Part shown: positions 17,689 through 26,810 of the stretch, piece after piece
How the letters are laid out: every line of letters begins with the position of its first letter
How positions within the stretch are numbered: position 1 is the stretch's first letter
Assembly (NCBI GenBank): GCA_020634855.1
Contig: JACKAU010000008.1
Location: 310,001-374,000, forward strand
DNA from: Anaerolineales bacterium
Lineage (GTDB): Bacteria; Chloroflexota; Anaerolineae; 4572-78; J111
Reading direction: 5' to 3'
DNA length: 64,000 nucleotides
Translations under genes and position numbers: made by a program
Notes under the pieces: generated by a model
What the model was told of the DNA's origin: nothing
Seen by the model: the letters and a program-made list of their open reading frames with translations, nothing else
Database searches by the model: none

Positions 17689-18888
17689 ATGACTCACAAA
17701 CAGACTTACCTCAAGTTGTATTCCTCTCTCAAAGATCGCCTCGAACGACTGTCGGCCGACAACCCCATTGAATTGGCCTTGCTTGTTTTTTTTGCGGCCC
17801 TATTATTGGTGGTCAGTTTATCAATTCCCTACTACAGCGCCAGCTTTTATGAAAATGTTTTGGTCGAGTCCCACGGAATGCTGCTCGATCTGTTGATTAT
17901 TGGTGTTTTTGTCTACTGGCTCGACTCGCTGGGAGATAAGAAACGGGAGATGAGGCGGTATCAGGAAGAGATTGATGATTATTTGAATTGGCAATCCCAT
18001 GAAGCGACGTACCGGATCATCGGCAATGTCCGGCGACTTAACCGCGAGAACGTGACAGAAATCCATCTTGAAAATGCTTATTTGCCGCAAGCTAATCTTA
18101 TCACAGTGATATTGGACGGCGCTAACCTACAGGGGGCCAGCCTGCCGGAGGCCAATTTACAGCAAGCTAGGTTGGTCAATGCTGACCTACGCGGGGCCTG
18201 TTTGCAGGGAGCCAATCTGTCGAAAGCTAACTTACGGGGGGCCAAACTGCAAGGGGCCAGCCATTGGGAAAGTAGCGCGCTGGAACTATTTCTAAACGAG
18301 GCCAAAGCGCATCTAAAAGTAACCGATTTGCAGGGCGCGAATTTGCGAGAAGCGGTCCTGGCTAATGCGAATTTGCGCGGCACCAACCTGCAAGGTGTTG
18401 ATCTGTGGAACGCGGACCTTGAGGGCGCGAACTTGCATCGCGCCAATCTACGCGGGGCCAGTTTGTGGGAAGCTGATTTACGAGCAAGCGAACTGCAAAG
18501 CGCCAATTTACAGCGAGCCAACCTGCGTAGCGCCAACTTACGTGCGGCTAATCTTAAGGAGGCCGACTTGCAGAGTGCTCGCCTACAAAGGGCCGATCTC
18601 CAATCGGCTGAATTGAGCGGGGCTAAATTACAGAAAGCCCGGCTGCAAGAAGCCAATCTTCAGCACGCCAATTTGCAACGGGCCTACTTGCATGGGGCTA
18701 ACTTACGAAATGCTATCCTCGATGAGGCCCAACTGGCCGGGGTTAGGTACAACCGAGAAACCAGATGGCCCGACACCTTTGACCCCGATCAAGCCGGGGC
18801 GATTTTCGATGATGACTCTTCTTTGGACCCGATCAACGGCCAAGCGTTGAACTCGACGTTGGCCACCAATGGCAAAACGGCCATTTAG
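17689..18888 (+). CDS. Membrane-anchored pentapeptide-repeat protein
   Basis: 399 residues. Two N-terminal membrane helices (about 27-47 and 64-78) are followed by a charged linker (80-120) and then pentapeptide repeats from about 125 to 365 (ANLQGA, ADLRGA and similar). Around residues 198-220 the repeats are broken by a short insert (HWESSALELFLNEAKAH). The end has the same cap as the protein at 101-796: Y-N-x-x-T-x-W-P-x-x-F-D-P-x-x-A-G-A. The helix probably lies on the cytoplasmic face as a scaffold; no function is known. A strong terminator follows. Confidence 0.83.
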   Translation: MTHKQTYLKLYSSLKDRLERLSADNPIELALLVFFAALLLVVSLSIPYYSASFYENVLVESHGMLLDLLIIGVFVYWLDSLGDKKREMRRYQEEIDDYLNWQSHEATYRIIGNVRRLNRENVTEIHLENAYLPQANLITVILDGANLQGASLPEANLQQARLVNADLRGACLQGANLSKANLRGAKLQGASHWESSALELFLNEAKAHLKVTDLQGANLREAVLANANLRGTNLQGVDLWNADLEGANLHRANLRGASLWEADLRASELQSANLQRANLRSANLRAANLKEADLQSARLQRADLQSAELSGAKLQKARLQEANLQHANLQRAYLHGANLRNAILDEAQLAGVRYNRETRWPDTFDPDQAGAIFDDDSSLDPINGQALNSTLATNGKTAI

Positions 18889-18892
18889 ATCC

Positions 18893-18947
18893 AAAACAAC
18901 AAAAAAGAGGCCCGGTCGCTTTGATCGGGCCTCTTTTTTGTTGTTTT
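18893..18947. terminator. Rho-independent terminator, possibly bidirectional
   Basis: Perfect 22-bp arms (18893-18914 and 18926-18947) around an 11-nt loop. The stem core is GAGGCCCG/CGGGCCTC, flanked by A-rich and T-rich tracts on both sides, so it can work on either strand. It begins 4 bp after the pentapeptide gene stop. Confidence 0.93.
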
Positions 18948-19115
18948 CGTAGTTGTTTCGCTGGATTTTCGCAGCAAATGGGTAGACTTGAGCAAATCAA
19001 CATTAACATTATCAAAAGATCAAGACGCCTCTTCGATCCGGCCTAAACAGGCCCGGCTTACTTAGAGAGCGACTCTTGACTGATCATAAAGATCTAGAAA
19101 GGTTATGGAAGAAGT

Positions 19116-19556
19116 ATGCAAGCCTTGATTTGCCCCATTTCAACCCAAAGAGTCAGCAAAAACGTCGTTCGAATAACCGGTTTTATGATGGCGCTGATGA
19201 TTGGGCTATACGCGTTGACCGGCCTGAACTACTTTTTGATCCTCATTACCATTGACTATTTCATTCGGGCGTTTACAACCGTCAGTTACAGCCCCTTTAG
19301 CTGGTTAGCCCACCAATTATCCCACATTTTCAACTGGCCCGATAAACAAATTGATAAGGCCCCAAAAATATTTGCCTCACGCGTGGGGTTTCTATTTGCG
19401 GTAACAGCAACCGGGCTGTTCTATCTCTTTCCATTCGCCAGTCTAACGGTAGCGTTGATCCTGATGGGCTTTGCTACTTTGGAGTCGGTTTTTGATATTT
19501 GTGTGGGCTGCCTGGTTTACAGTTATGTGGTATTTCCTTTCTTTGGAAAACCGTAA
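19116..19556 (+). CDS. DUF4395 family membrane protein
   Basis: 146 residues. It begins with the family motif CPISTQRVSKNVVRITG, then four hydrophobic helices, and near the end FDICVGCLVYSYVVFP, the CxGC-type motif typical of DUF4395. The paired cysteines suggest a redox or metal role, but no function is established. GGAAG precedes the ATG. Stands alone, converging with a sensor kinase operon. Confidence 0.8.
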   Translation: MQALICPISTQRVSKNVVRITGFMMALMIGLYALTGLNYFLILITIDYFIRAFTTVSYSPFSWLAHQLSHIFNWPDKQIDKAPKIFASRVGFLFAVTATGLFYLFPFASLTVALILMGFATLESVFDICVGCLVYSYVVFPFFGKP

Positions 19557-19582
19557 CAGGAGTAAACTATTCAAAGATAGGC

Positions 19583-21121
19583 TCATTGGGCCTTAATCAA
19601 AGGGAGATAGATGGCGAAAACCGATCCCTGCCCCAGTTTTGAAGCCACCGCGATATGCCCGTTATGGAGATTGACCAAGTCACGGCTAATCGACAGGCCC
19701 AAACCAGTCCCGCGAATATTTTGCTGGGCCTTGGCCCGGTAGAAACGCTCAAAAACGTGCGGGACATGATCGTCTTTAATGCCCGCCCCATTGTCGATAA
19801 CCCGGAGGGTGGCCCACTTGCCTGGGGTTAGCTCACTGTAGTCCGGCCATTGGCGGTAAAATTCCGGGCCAACATTCGGGTCAGGTACGGATAAAAGAGC
19901 GCAAGTACAGATAATTTCGCCGTTATCCGGGGTATATTTGATCGCATTGTTTAATAGATTGCGGATAATCTGTTGAAGTTGCGCCCGATTACCTAAGATA
20001 TTTAACGGTTTTTTGCCCATGACCTGCATCGATTGACCTTTTTGGTGGACCAGCGGTAGGATCTCTTCAACTTGTTCTTTGGCCAGTTGAGTCAGGTTTA
20101 GAACCTCACGATCCATTGCAATACGACCGCTGTCAATCCGCGAAATTTCAAGAACGTCGCCGATGAGGTTATTTAACGACTCGGTGTGCTTTTGGATATC
20201 GCAGATCATTTTACGGCGTTTGGCATCATCCAGACGATCGTACAAGCCGTCAAGGTTATCACTTAAGAGCGTAATCACTGAAAGCGGAGTCCGCAACTCA
20301 TGCGAGACGTTAGATACAAATTCATTCTTTGACCGTTCAGCCTGTTTTAGGGGAGTAATGTCTCGTTGCACGCTAACAAACCCCATAATGGCCGGATCGG
20401 TATGGTTGGCCGGGGTAAAGAGTGGCGCAATAGTTAAAGCGGCATCATAGGTACTGCCGTCTTTGCGCCGGTTAATCACTTCGCCGAACCAGGTTTCACC
20501 GGCAAACAGCGTAGTCAGGATTTGGGTTTTGAGCTTAACCTGCGTCTCTTCCGTTTGCCAAAGTCGCCAATCTTGTCCCAAGGCCTCTTCGACCGAAAAA
20601 CCGGTTAAGGCCACGGTTGCGGGGTTAAGATATTGGATGTAACCATCAATATCAGTTACCACTACTGCTTCGCCTAACGCCTCTAAAATGGCCCGAGTGC
20701 GATCCCGCTCGGCTTGAAGTTCCAACGAACGGAGCCGGCGATGGCGATTGAGACGGGTGATAGTTTTGACTCTGGCTTTGAGTTCTGCCGCGTCAACGGG
20801 CTTATTCACAAAGTCATCCGCGCCAACCTCCAACCCGCGCAGGCGCGACCGCTTATCATCCAAAGCGGTGACCATAATAATGAGTATCTCCGACAGTTTA
20901 GGATCCAGCCGTAGTTTTTGGCACACTTCAAAGCCATTCATGCCGGGCATCATCACATCGAGCAGGATGAGATCAGGCATAAGCTCCTCAGCTTGTCTTA
21001 GTGCTTCTTCGCCATTAGTGGCAAAAGCCAGATTATATCCGTCATTGATCAGGAGACCGCGTAAAACCTGGCGGGAGCTTTCCTGATCATCCACTATGAG
21101 GATAGTACTTGCATTTTTCAT
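19583..21121 (-). CDS. Receiver-PAS-histidine kinase (REC-first sensor kinase)
   Basis: About 512 residues. REC domain (6-120) with phosphoacceptor Asp55 (LILLDVMMPG) and Lys107; PAS/PAC (about 145-260); HisKA with His273 in VSHELRTPL; HATPase_c with N-box NAIKYTPDNGE and G2 box GTGLGLSIS. No membrane segment, so cytosolic. The start chosen is the ATG at 21121: AAGGA lies 6 nt upstream, and it overlaps the previous gene's stop as ATGA (21118-21121). It is a paralogue of the preceding kinase and last of a three-kinase operon. A phosphorelay between members is likely, but the final output is not in the operon. Confidence 0.88.
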   Translation of the reverse strand: MKNASTILIVDDQESSRQVLRGLLINDGYNLAFATNGEEALRQAEELMPDLILLDVMMPGMNGFEVCQKLRLDPKLSEILIIMVTALDDKRSRLRGLEVGADDFVNKPVDAAELKARVKTITRLNRHRRLRSLELQAERDRTRAILEALGEAVVVTDIDGYIQYLNPATVALTGFSVEEALGQDWRLWQTEETQVKLKTQILTTLFAGETWFGEVINRRKDGSTYDAALTIAPLFTPANHTDPAIMGFVSVQRDITPLKQAERSKNEFVSNVSHELRTPLSVITLLSDNLDGLYDRLDDAKRRKMICDIQKHTESLNNLIGDVLEISRIDSGRIAMDREVLNLTQLAKEQVEEILPLVHQKGQSMQVMGKKPLNILGNRAQLQQIIRNLLNNAIKYTPDNGEIICTCALLSVPDPNVGPEFYRQWPDYSELTPGKWATLRVIDNGAGIKDDHVPHVFERFYRAKAQQNIRGTGLGLSISRDLVNLHNGHIAVASKLGQGSVFAIYLPLIKAQ

Positions 21122-22578
21122 AGGCATTCCTTTATCGGGAGAACCAATTCTATGACCAAACCGGGGCCATCTCCCCGATTATAGGCGTGGCAAGCGCCAC
21201 CCACATCCCAAACCAGGCTGGCCACCGATGCCAGCCCTAACCCCATGCCGTTTACCTGGCCGGTAAAATAGCGTTCGATCTGATAGTAAGGATACCATAT
21301 TTTAGATAACTGTTCCGGCTGTAGATTTAACCCGTCATCAAGAATCTGAATTCGAATTTGACCATCATGCTCTGAAATTTTTAGCGCAATGAGCGGAGCT
21401 TCGTGGGGATGAAATTTGAGCGAATTTTCCAGGATTTCTTGCAAAATTGTCTCTATGGCGCGACGAGAGAGCGGCAGATGAAGAAAGCTAGCATCGATGA
21501 GATTTTCGTCGAAATCAACCGTAACCGACTCTAAGTTCAAATCGGTCTTGATCACCTCCACAATGTTCGCGATCTCATTTACATCGCACAATTCATCAGC
21601 CGGCGTAGCAATGTGGGACGTGTCCAGGTATTGGAGTATATCTTGAATCTCGCTCTGTAGCCGCAGCGCATTTTTGTAGGCAGACGAAACCAATGATTTG
21701 TGATCTTCACAGAGCAGGTTTTTATCGGCATGGAGCATATCCAACGAGCCGGAGACGAGCATCACCGGAGTTCTAAGCTTATGGCCAATCTGGGCATGGA
21801 ACGTCCACATAAGGCGTTTGGCGTTCATATCTTCAGTAACATCTTGCAGGTTGATTAAGTACTTTTCAGCGACATCTGAAGCCATAGCCATTTGTTCAAC
21901 TTGCAGCCAGAGACTCTCGCTGGTGTCGGTAGCAGGCCGAACCAGATAAGCCGGACCACTAGAAACCATTAAGTTGGGCCACTGATTCCACACCGCTTGC
22001 GGTTCGCAGTTGTAATATTTCTTAACCAACTCAGGAAAAGTATCCAAAATCGGCAGTTCGGCATCTAAAGGGATTTCCAGATACAGGCGCGCCTGCATAT
22101 TGGCGTAAACAATCTGGTCGGCGTCATTCAAAATCAAATGGCCAAAGTTAGCTCTGTCAACCAGCCATTCAAATTTAGCTCGTTCTGTATGCAATCGCCG
22201 GTATCGATTAAGTTTGACAATAGTCTGGACGCGAGCCCGTAGTTCGTGCTGATCAAAGGGTTTCGAGATAAAATCATCGGCCCCGGCTTGGATACCTTTC
22301 AGCCGAGAGTCGCGATCATCGAGAGCGGTGACCAGCAGGATAGGGGCTTCGGCCAACTGTGGGTCGCTGCGCGCCCGCCGGCAAACCTCAAAGCCGTCCA
22401 TACCAGGCATCATCACATCCAGCAAAATGACATCGGGAATCGATTGCCGGGCAAGCCGTAGGGCTTCTTCACCGCTGGCGGCAAAGACAAGGTGGTACCC
22501 TTGTCCGGTAAGCAGGCCGCGTAGAACCTCACGGGCGCTAAGTTGGTCATCTACAATGAGAACGGTATTGTTGGGCAT
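21118..22578 (-). CDS. Receiver-PAS-like-histidine kinase
   Basis: 486 residues. REC (4-118) with Asp54 and Lys106; a divergent PAS-like region (about 135-250); a HisKA-type H-box with His266 in a slightly unusual IGHKLRTPV; HATPase_c with ILENSLKFHP and GMGLGLASV. Catalytic residues are present, though the H-box and ATPase are more divergent than in the downstream paralogue. ATG 22578 is chosen because AAAGG lies 7 nt before it. It is coupled to the next kinase by a 4-bp overlap. The adjacent paralogues probably arose by tandem duplication. Confidence 0.85.
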   Translation of the reverse strand: MPNNTVLIVDDQLSAREVLRGLLTGQGYHLVFAASGEEALRLARQSIPDVILLDVMMPGMDGFEVCRRARSDPQLAEAPILLVTALDDRDSRLKGIQAGADDFISKPFDQHELRARVQTIVKLNRYRRLHTERAKFEWLVDRANFGHLILNDADQIVYANMQARLYLEIPLDAELPILDTFPELVKKYYNCEPQAVWNQWPNLMVSSGPAYLVRPATDTSESLWLQVEQMAMASDVAEKYLINLQDVTEDMNAKRLMWTFHAQIGHKLRTPVMLVSGSLDMLHADKNLLCEDHKSLVSSAYKNALRLQSEIQDILQYLDTSHIATPADELCDVNEIANIVEVIKTDLNLESVTVDFDENLIDASFLHLPLSRRAIETILQEILENSLKFHPHEAPLIALKISEHDGQIRIQILDDGLNLQPEQLSKIWYPYYQIERYFTGQVNGMGLGLASVASLVWDVGGACHAYNRGDGPGLVIELVLPIKECL

Positions 22579-22673
22579 GGTGTAACCTTTTATCGATTTC
22601 AAAGTTGAACATCGTTAATAAGAAAAATGAGTATTCCGGAAGGGGAAAACTGACCAATATATGTTAGATTTTT

Positions 22674-25600
22674 TTAAGGCTGGATTTTTTGCCCTAGCTG
22701 AGCGTCAATCAACTTGAGTAAACTTGAGGGGCCAACCGGCTTACAGATATATTCGTTGGCCCCGGCTTCAATACAACGCTGGCGGTCGCCAGGCATGGCC
22801 AGGGCAGTTAAGGCGATGATCGGCGTTGTAGTCAAGGGTGAGTGGTTTTGCCGAATCCGGTGGATCGCTTCAATCCCATTGATGCCGGGCATTTGAATAT
22901 CCATCAAAATAAGATCCGGTTGTATTTCTGCAGCCAGCGTCACCGCTTCGACGCCGTTCCGGGCAACAACAACTTGAAAACCGTAATGTTGTAACCCCGC
23001 TTGCGTGGTGGCTACGGCGCTTTCGTTATCTTCGGCCAAAAGTATGGTGATAGGTGGTGAACAAACCTGCTCCGACTCATCGGATAGGCGCTCCGGTTGC
23101 CCGGCGGGCATTTGACCGGCATAGGCCGGTAACCAGGGCAGCGATACCGTAAAACGGCTACCCCAGTCAACGGTACTTTCCAGTTGTACGCTGCCGCCGT
23201 GCATCTCGGTTAGGCGGTATACCAAAGACAAGCCCAAACCGGTGCCGTCCTGCTGGCGGGCAAGCCCGCTGTCAATCTGAACAAACGGTTTAAATAGACG
23301 GCGCATATCGTCTTCAGAAATGCCAATGCCCGTGTCCCATACGATAAAATGAACCACCCCTAACGCCATATCTCCTTCTACTTCCAGGCCAATACGGCCT
23401 CCTTCAGGCGTAAACTTGACGGCATTAGTTAGCAGATTGACCAGAATTTGTTTTAGTCGTCGTTCGTCAGCCGTGATGATATCGACACTGTTATCAAAGC
23501 TATGCACCACCTTCATATCCTTCTTATGGATCAACTGTCTAACAAACTGTAACGAGGTTTGACAGACAGCCGGCACAGATACCGGGCTTAATAGCAGGTC
23601 CAGCTTCCCGGCCTCAATCTTGGATAAATCTAAGATATCGTTGATAAGCGACAGCAGGTGCGTGCCTCCATCTTCTATATGGCGAACCGCGCTGATTTGC
23701 TCGCTGTTTAATGGTCCGTAAACATTACTGCGCAAAATTTCAGACATGCCTAATATAGCATTGAGAGGCGTGCGGAGTTCATGACTCATATTGGCCATGA
23801 ACTCATCTTTGAGCCGGGCGGCCCGGGCCAATTCGGCGTTGGCCGCTCGTAGTTCAGCCGTGCGCTCTTCAACCCGTTGAGCCAGTAAAGCTCTTTCCTG
23901 AGCCAATTCTTCATTAGATTGCTGTAAGGCTTCAAAGAGGCTGGCTCTCCGAAACGCATTAGCCACCATATTGCCGATTGTCGTCAGCAGCGAGGCCATA
24001 TCGGCAGTAATTTCGTGCCGGTGGCCCACCAACAATGAGCCAATTCGCTCGTTTTGGATGGACAACGTAATACTGGCCACAGCCTTGATCACATTAAACT
24101 CAACCGGCCAGGTCAACTCCGGGTCGTTTTGGACATCATTATTAACGTAAAGATGGCCGTCTGCGAATAAATAGGCTTGTTCCTGATGACGAGACAAAAT
24201 ATATTTCTCAGGCAGACCGGCCCACACGCCGCGAGCGTACTCAATGACGGTTTGTTTAGAAGCCGGATCAAAAATCGCCAGCGCCGCCCCTTCCATCTGA
24301 AGCAAATCGAGCAGTTTATCCAAAGCCACCAGCACAACGTCGGTTCGGCTGGCGGCGGTACGCAGGGCATCGGCAATAGCCACAATGATTTCCAACTCAC
24401 GCTCACGCTGCTTGCGTTCGGTGATATCGGCAACAACGCCAAAAATGGTTGTTCGATCATCTTTAAATTCAACTCTGGCGCTATCACGAACCCAAATCAC
24501 AGCGCCATCGGCCCGCTTTAGACGATATTCAACCTCGCTATTTTGCCCCTGGCTTAATTTAGAGGCTTGAGCCGCCGCCCTGAAGCGATCATCCGGATGA
24601 ATCAAGGTTGAGGGCCAAAAATGCCAATCGGATGCAAATCTAGTCGGTGGATAGCCGGTCAAAATTTCGATATTGGGCGAGTGGTAAAAATTGATCCGTT
24701 CACCGTCCGGGCCAACTTCGCTAACATAAATATGATCGCTAATTGAGGTAATAACCTGCCGGAATCGCTCCTCGCTTTCACGCAGACTCTGCTCAATCTG
24801 TTTTCGTTCGATAATTTCTTGCCTGGCCTGCTGGTACCACCGGGCGTTTTGGACGGCTACAGCCACCTGGTTAGCCAAGGCTTCCATTGCAATGATATCA
24901 TTATCATTAAACGCATTGAGGGCCGGGCTTTGAATATCCATCACGCCGACAGTTTGCTCCAAGACCTTAATGGGTAGACATAACTCTGACTGCGTCACCG
25001 TATGTTCTCTAATTAAACTAGTATAATTCGATTCCTGAGTTACATCATTGGCCACCAGCTTTTCGCCGTTGCGGGCCACCCAACCATTGATACCGGCGTC
25101 TATTGGCTGGGTATGTCCGGTCGGGAAATAGGCCTGGTAAGACCCGGCCACGGCTTTGAGCTTAAGCCGGCCTTCTTCAACCAAAAAGAGGGCCACATGG
25201 TGGTAATCAAACGACTGCTGGACTAACCGGGCGGCCCGGTCTAACAATAATTCTAATTCCAATTCAGACGCAATTTGCCGGCCGATATGGTTGATCAATT
25301 CCAACTGTCTGGCTCGTTGGGCCAATTCTATTTCGGCCGATTGTAGTTCTTTGATTTTTTGTTGAGATTGTTCATACAAGCGTGAGTTGTCGATGGCGGC
25401 GGCAGCCGGGGCAGCGATCAAGTTTAATAGTTGCAGGTCGTCCTCGTTGAAGGCGTTGTTATGTATTCTATTCAGCGCCGCCACTACCCCAATTGTTTGA
25501 CCACGAGCTTGTAAAGGTACGCATAATATTGACTTCGTGCTAAAATCGTCTTGCTGCTTATCGAACTCTTCATAGAAACGCTTGTCCTGAGACACATCTG

Positions 25601-26585
25601 GGATTAAGACCGATTGGCTGTGTTGGACAACCCAGCCCATAATCCCCTGACCTATCGCCAGCCGCTTATCTAGCACAAAATCAGACCCCTGGCCCGAGGC
25701 CGCTGCAAACCATATTTCGTTGTGATCCGGATCATACAACGCCACGGAAACGGCCGCCGCATCAAGTTGCAAGGCAATCTGATCGGTAATGCAAGTCAAC
25801 GTTTCTTGTAAATCCAAAGTAGAATTTATCGCCTGGCTAACGCTATTAAGAGTCGCCAGTTCCTCTACGCGGGATTGCATTTTGCGGTAAAGCTGCGAAT
25901 TCTCCAAGGCGATGGCTATTTGCGCTGCCAGCATATTTAATAACCGCACATCTTCGGCATCAAATGTGCCCTGTTTCTCCGGCCCGTCAAACACCTTGAG
26001 AACGCCAATAATTTTGTGGCCTCGCTTGAGCGGAACGCCCATGATCCGCCCCACTTTTACAGCCAGTCGTTCCAACCGTCCGGGCCATTTTTCGTAGTTA
26101 GCAATCACCATCGGTTGGCCGGTCACCACTATTTGACCGGTCACGCCTTCTCCTACAGAAACGTTAACATCATACTTGTTTTCAAGGCTACTGTAGCTGG
26201 CGATGAGTTCAAGGCGCTGTTGGTCAGGATCCAAAAGATGGATCTGGCCCATACCCGTTCCTAGCAGTTTGGCCGCCTGTTCCACAATATTTTGCAGCAG
26301 GTCATCTTTGCCAAGTTCGCCGGTAATATTGAGGGAAATATCGTACAGCGCCGTCATCTCCTCAACGCGCCGGGCCAAGGTCTGTTCTATTTGTTCAATT
26401 TTTTGATGAAGGGAGTCAGTCGTCCCTGTTGGAACATCCGGGGAGTGATTTGACCGGAGTTCGGCCGGGACAAAGGTAGCCCCAACAGAGAAGGTTTCTA
26501 CCAGGCCTTCCAACTCAACCACTCGCTGGCGCAACAAGGCCAATTCCTCAATGAGTTGAGCTTTCGGCTTATTGTAATCTGACAT
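22674..26585 (-). CDS. Large hybrid sensor histidine kinase (multi-GAF, PAS, C-terminal receiver)
   Basis: 1,303 residues with no membrane helix. Order: short coiled coil (1-30), three GAF domains (about 95-235, 255-400, 435-585), PAS/PAC (610-730), a further GAF-like domain (740-885), coiled coil, HisKA with His935 in MSHELRTPL, HATPase_c (GTGLGLSLVYRL) and a C-terminal REC with Asp1229 (LILMDIQMPG). Such proteins integrate several small-molecule or redox cues and phosphorylate their own receiver. It is first in a same-strand cluster with two REC-first kinases, 95 bp upstream of the next. Ligands are not predictable. Confidence 0.9.
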   Translation of the reverse strand: MSDYNKPKAQLIEELALLRQRVVELEGLVETFSVGATFVPAELRSNHSPDVPTGTTDSLHQKIEQIEQTLARRVEEMTALYDISLNITGELGKDDLLQNIVEQAAKLLGTGMGQIHLLDPDQQRLELIASYSSLENKYDVNVSVGEGVTGQIVVTGQPMVIANYEKWPGRLERLAVKVGRIMGVPLKRGHKIIGVLKVFDGPEKQGTFDAEDVRLLNMLAAQIAIALENSQLYRKMQSRVEELATLNSVSQAINSTLDLQETLTCITDQIALQLDAAAVSVALYDPDHNEIWFAAASGQGSDFVLDKRLAIGQGIMGWVVQHSQSVLIPDVSQDKRFYEEFDKQQDDFSTKSILCVPLQARGQTIGVVAALNRIHNNAFNEDDLQLLNLIAAPAAAAIDNSRLYEQSQQKIKELQSAEIELAQRARQLELINHIGRQIASELELELLLDRAARLVQQSFDYHHVALFLVEEGRLKLKAVAGSYQAYFPTGHTQPIDAGINGWVARNGEKLVANDVTQESNYTSLIREHTVTQSELCLPIKVLEQTVGVMDIQSPALNAFNDNDIIAMEALANQVAVAVQNARWYQQARQEIIERKQIEQSLRESEERFRQVITSISDHIYVSEVGPDGERINFYHSPNIEILTGYPPTRFASDWHFWPSTLIHPDDRFRAAAQASKLSQGQNSEVEYRLKRADGAVIWVRDSARVEFKDDRTTIFGVVADITERKQRERELEIIVAIADALRTAASRTDVVLVALDKLLDLLQMEGAALAIFDPASKQTVIEYARGVWAGLPEKYILSRHQEQAYLFADGHLYVNNDVQNDPELTWPVEFNVIKAVASITLSIQNERIGSLLVGHRHEITADMASLLTTIGNMVANAFRRASLFEALQQSNEELAQERALLAQRVEERTAELRAANAELARAARLKDEFMANMSHELRTPLNAILGMSEILRSNVYGPLNSEQISAVRHIEDGGTHLLSLINDILDLSKIEAGKLDLLLSPVSVPAVCQTSLQFVRQLIHKKDMKVVHSFDNSVDIITADERRLKQILVNLLTNAVKFTPEGGRIGLEVEGDMALGVVHFIVWDTGIGISEDDMRRLFKPFVQIDSGLARQQDGTGLGLSLVYRLTEMHGGSVQLESTVDWGSRFTVSLPWLPAYAGQMPAGQPERLSDESEQVCSPPITILLAEDNESAVATTQAGLQHYGFQVVVARNGVEAVTLAAEIQPDLILMDIQMPGINGIEAIHRIRQNHSPLTTTPIIALTALAMPGDRQRCIEAGANEYICKPVGPSSLLKLIDAQLGQKIQP

Positions 26586-26810
26586 TACAAGTTCCTCTAC
26601 TAACAGGTATTGCTACTGGGATCGAAGATTTTAACAAGATAAACAAATTTCAGGGCTGGACGTTGTCGAAAATGTCGTCAGTTATCTTTAAGTATATCAG
26701 AAAAGTAAAATTTATGAGAGGTTATAAGAATAAAATTAGCGAACAATTAGAGTTCAAAGAGGATTATAAGGGTATGGATTAGTACTAATTTACTACTAAG
26801 AAAGCACATC

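Noticed and set aside
18078..18656. 192-codon open frame on the minus strand
   Set aside because: It is antisense to the regular pentapeptide repeats at 17689-18888, whose periodic codons keep the opposite frame open; the product is a low-complexity Leu/Ala/Arg/Ser repeat.
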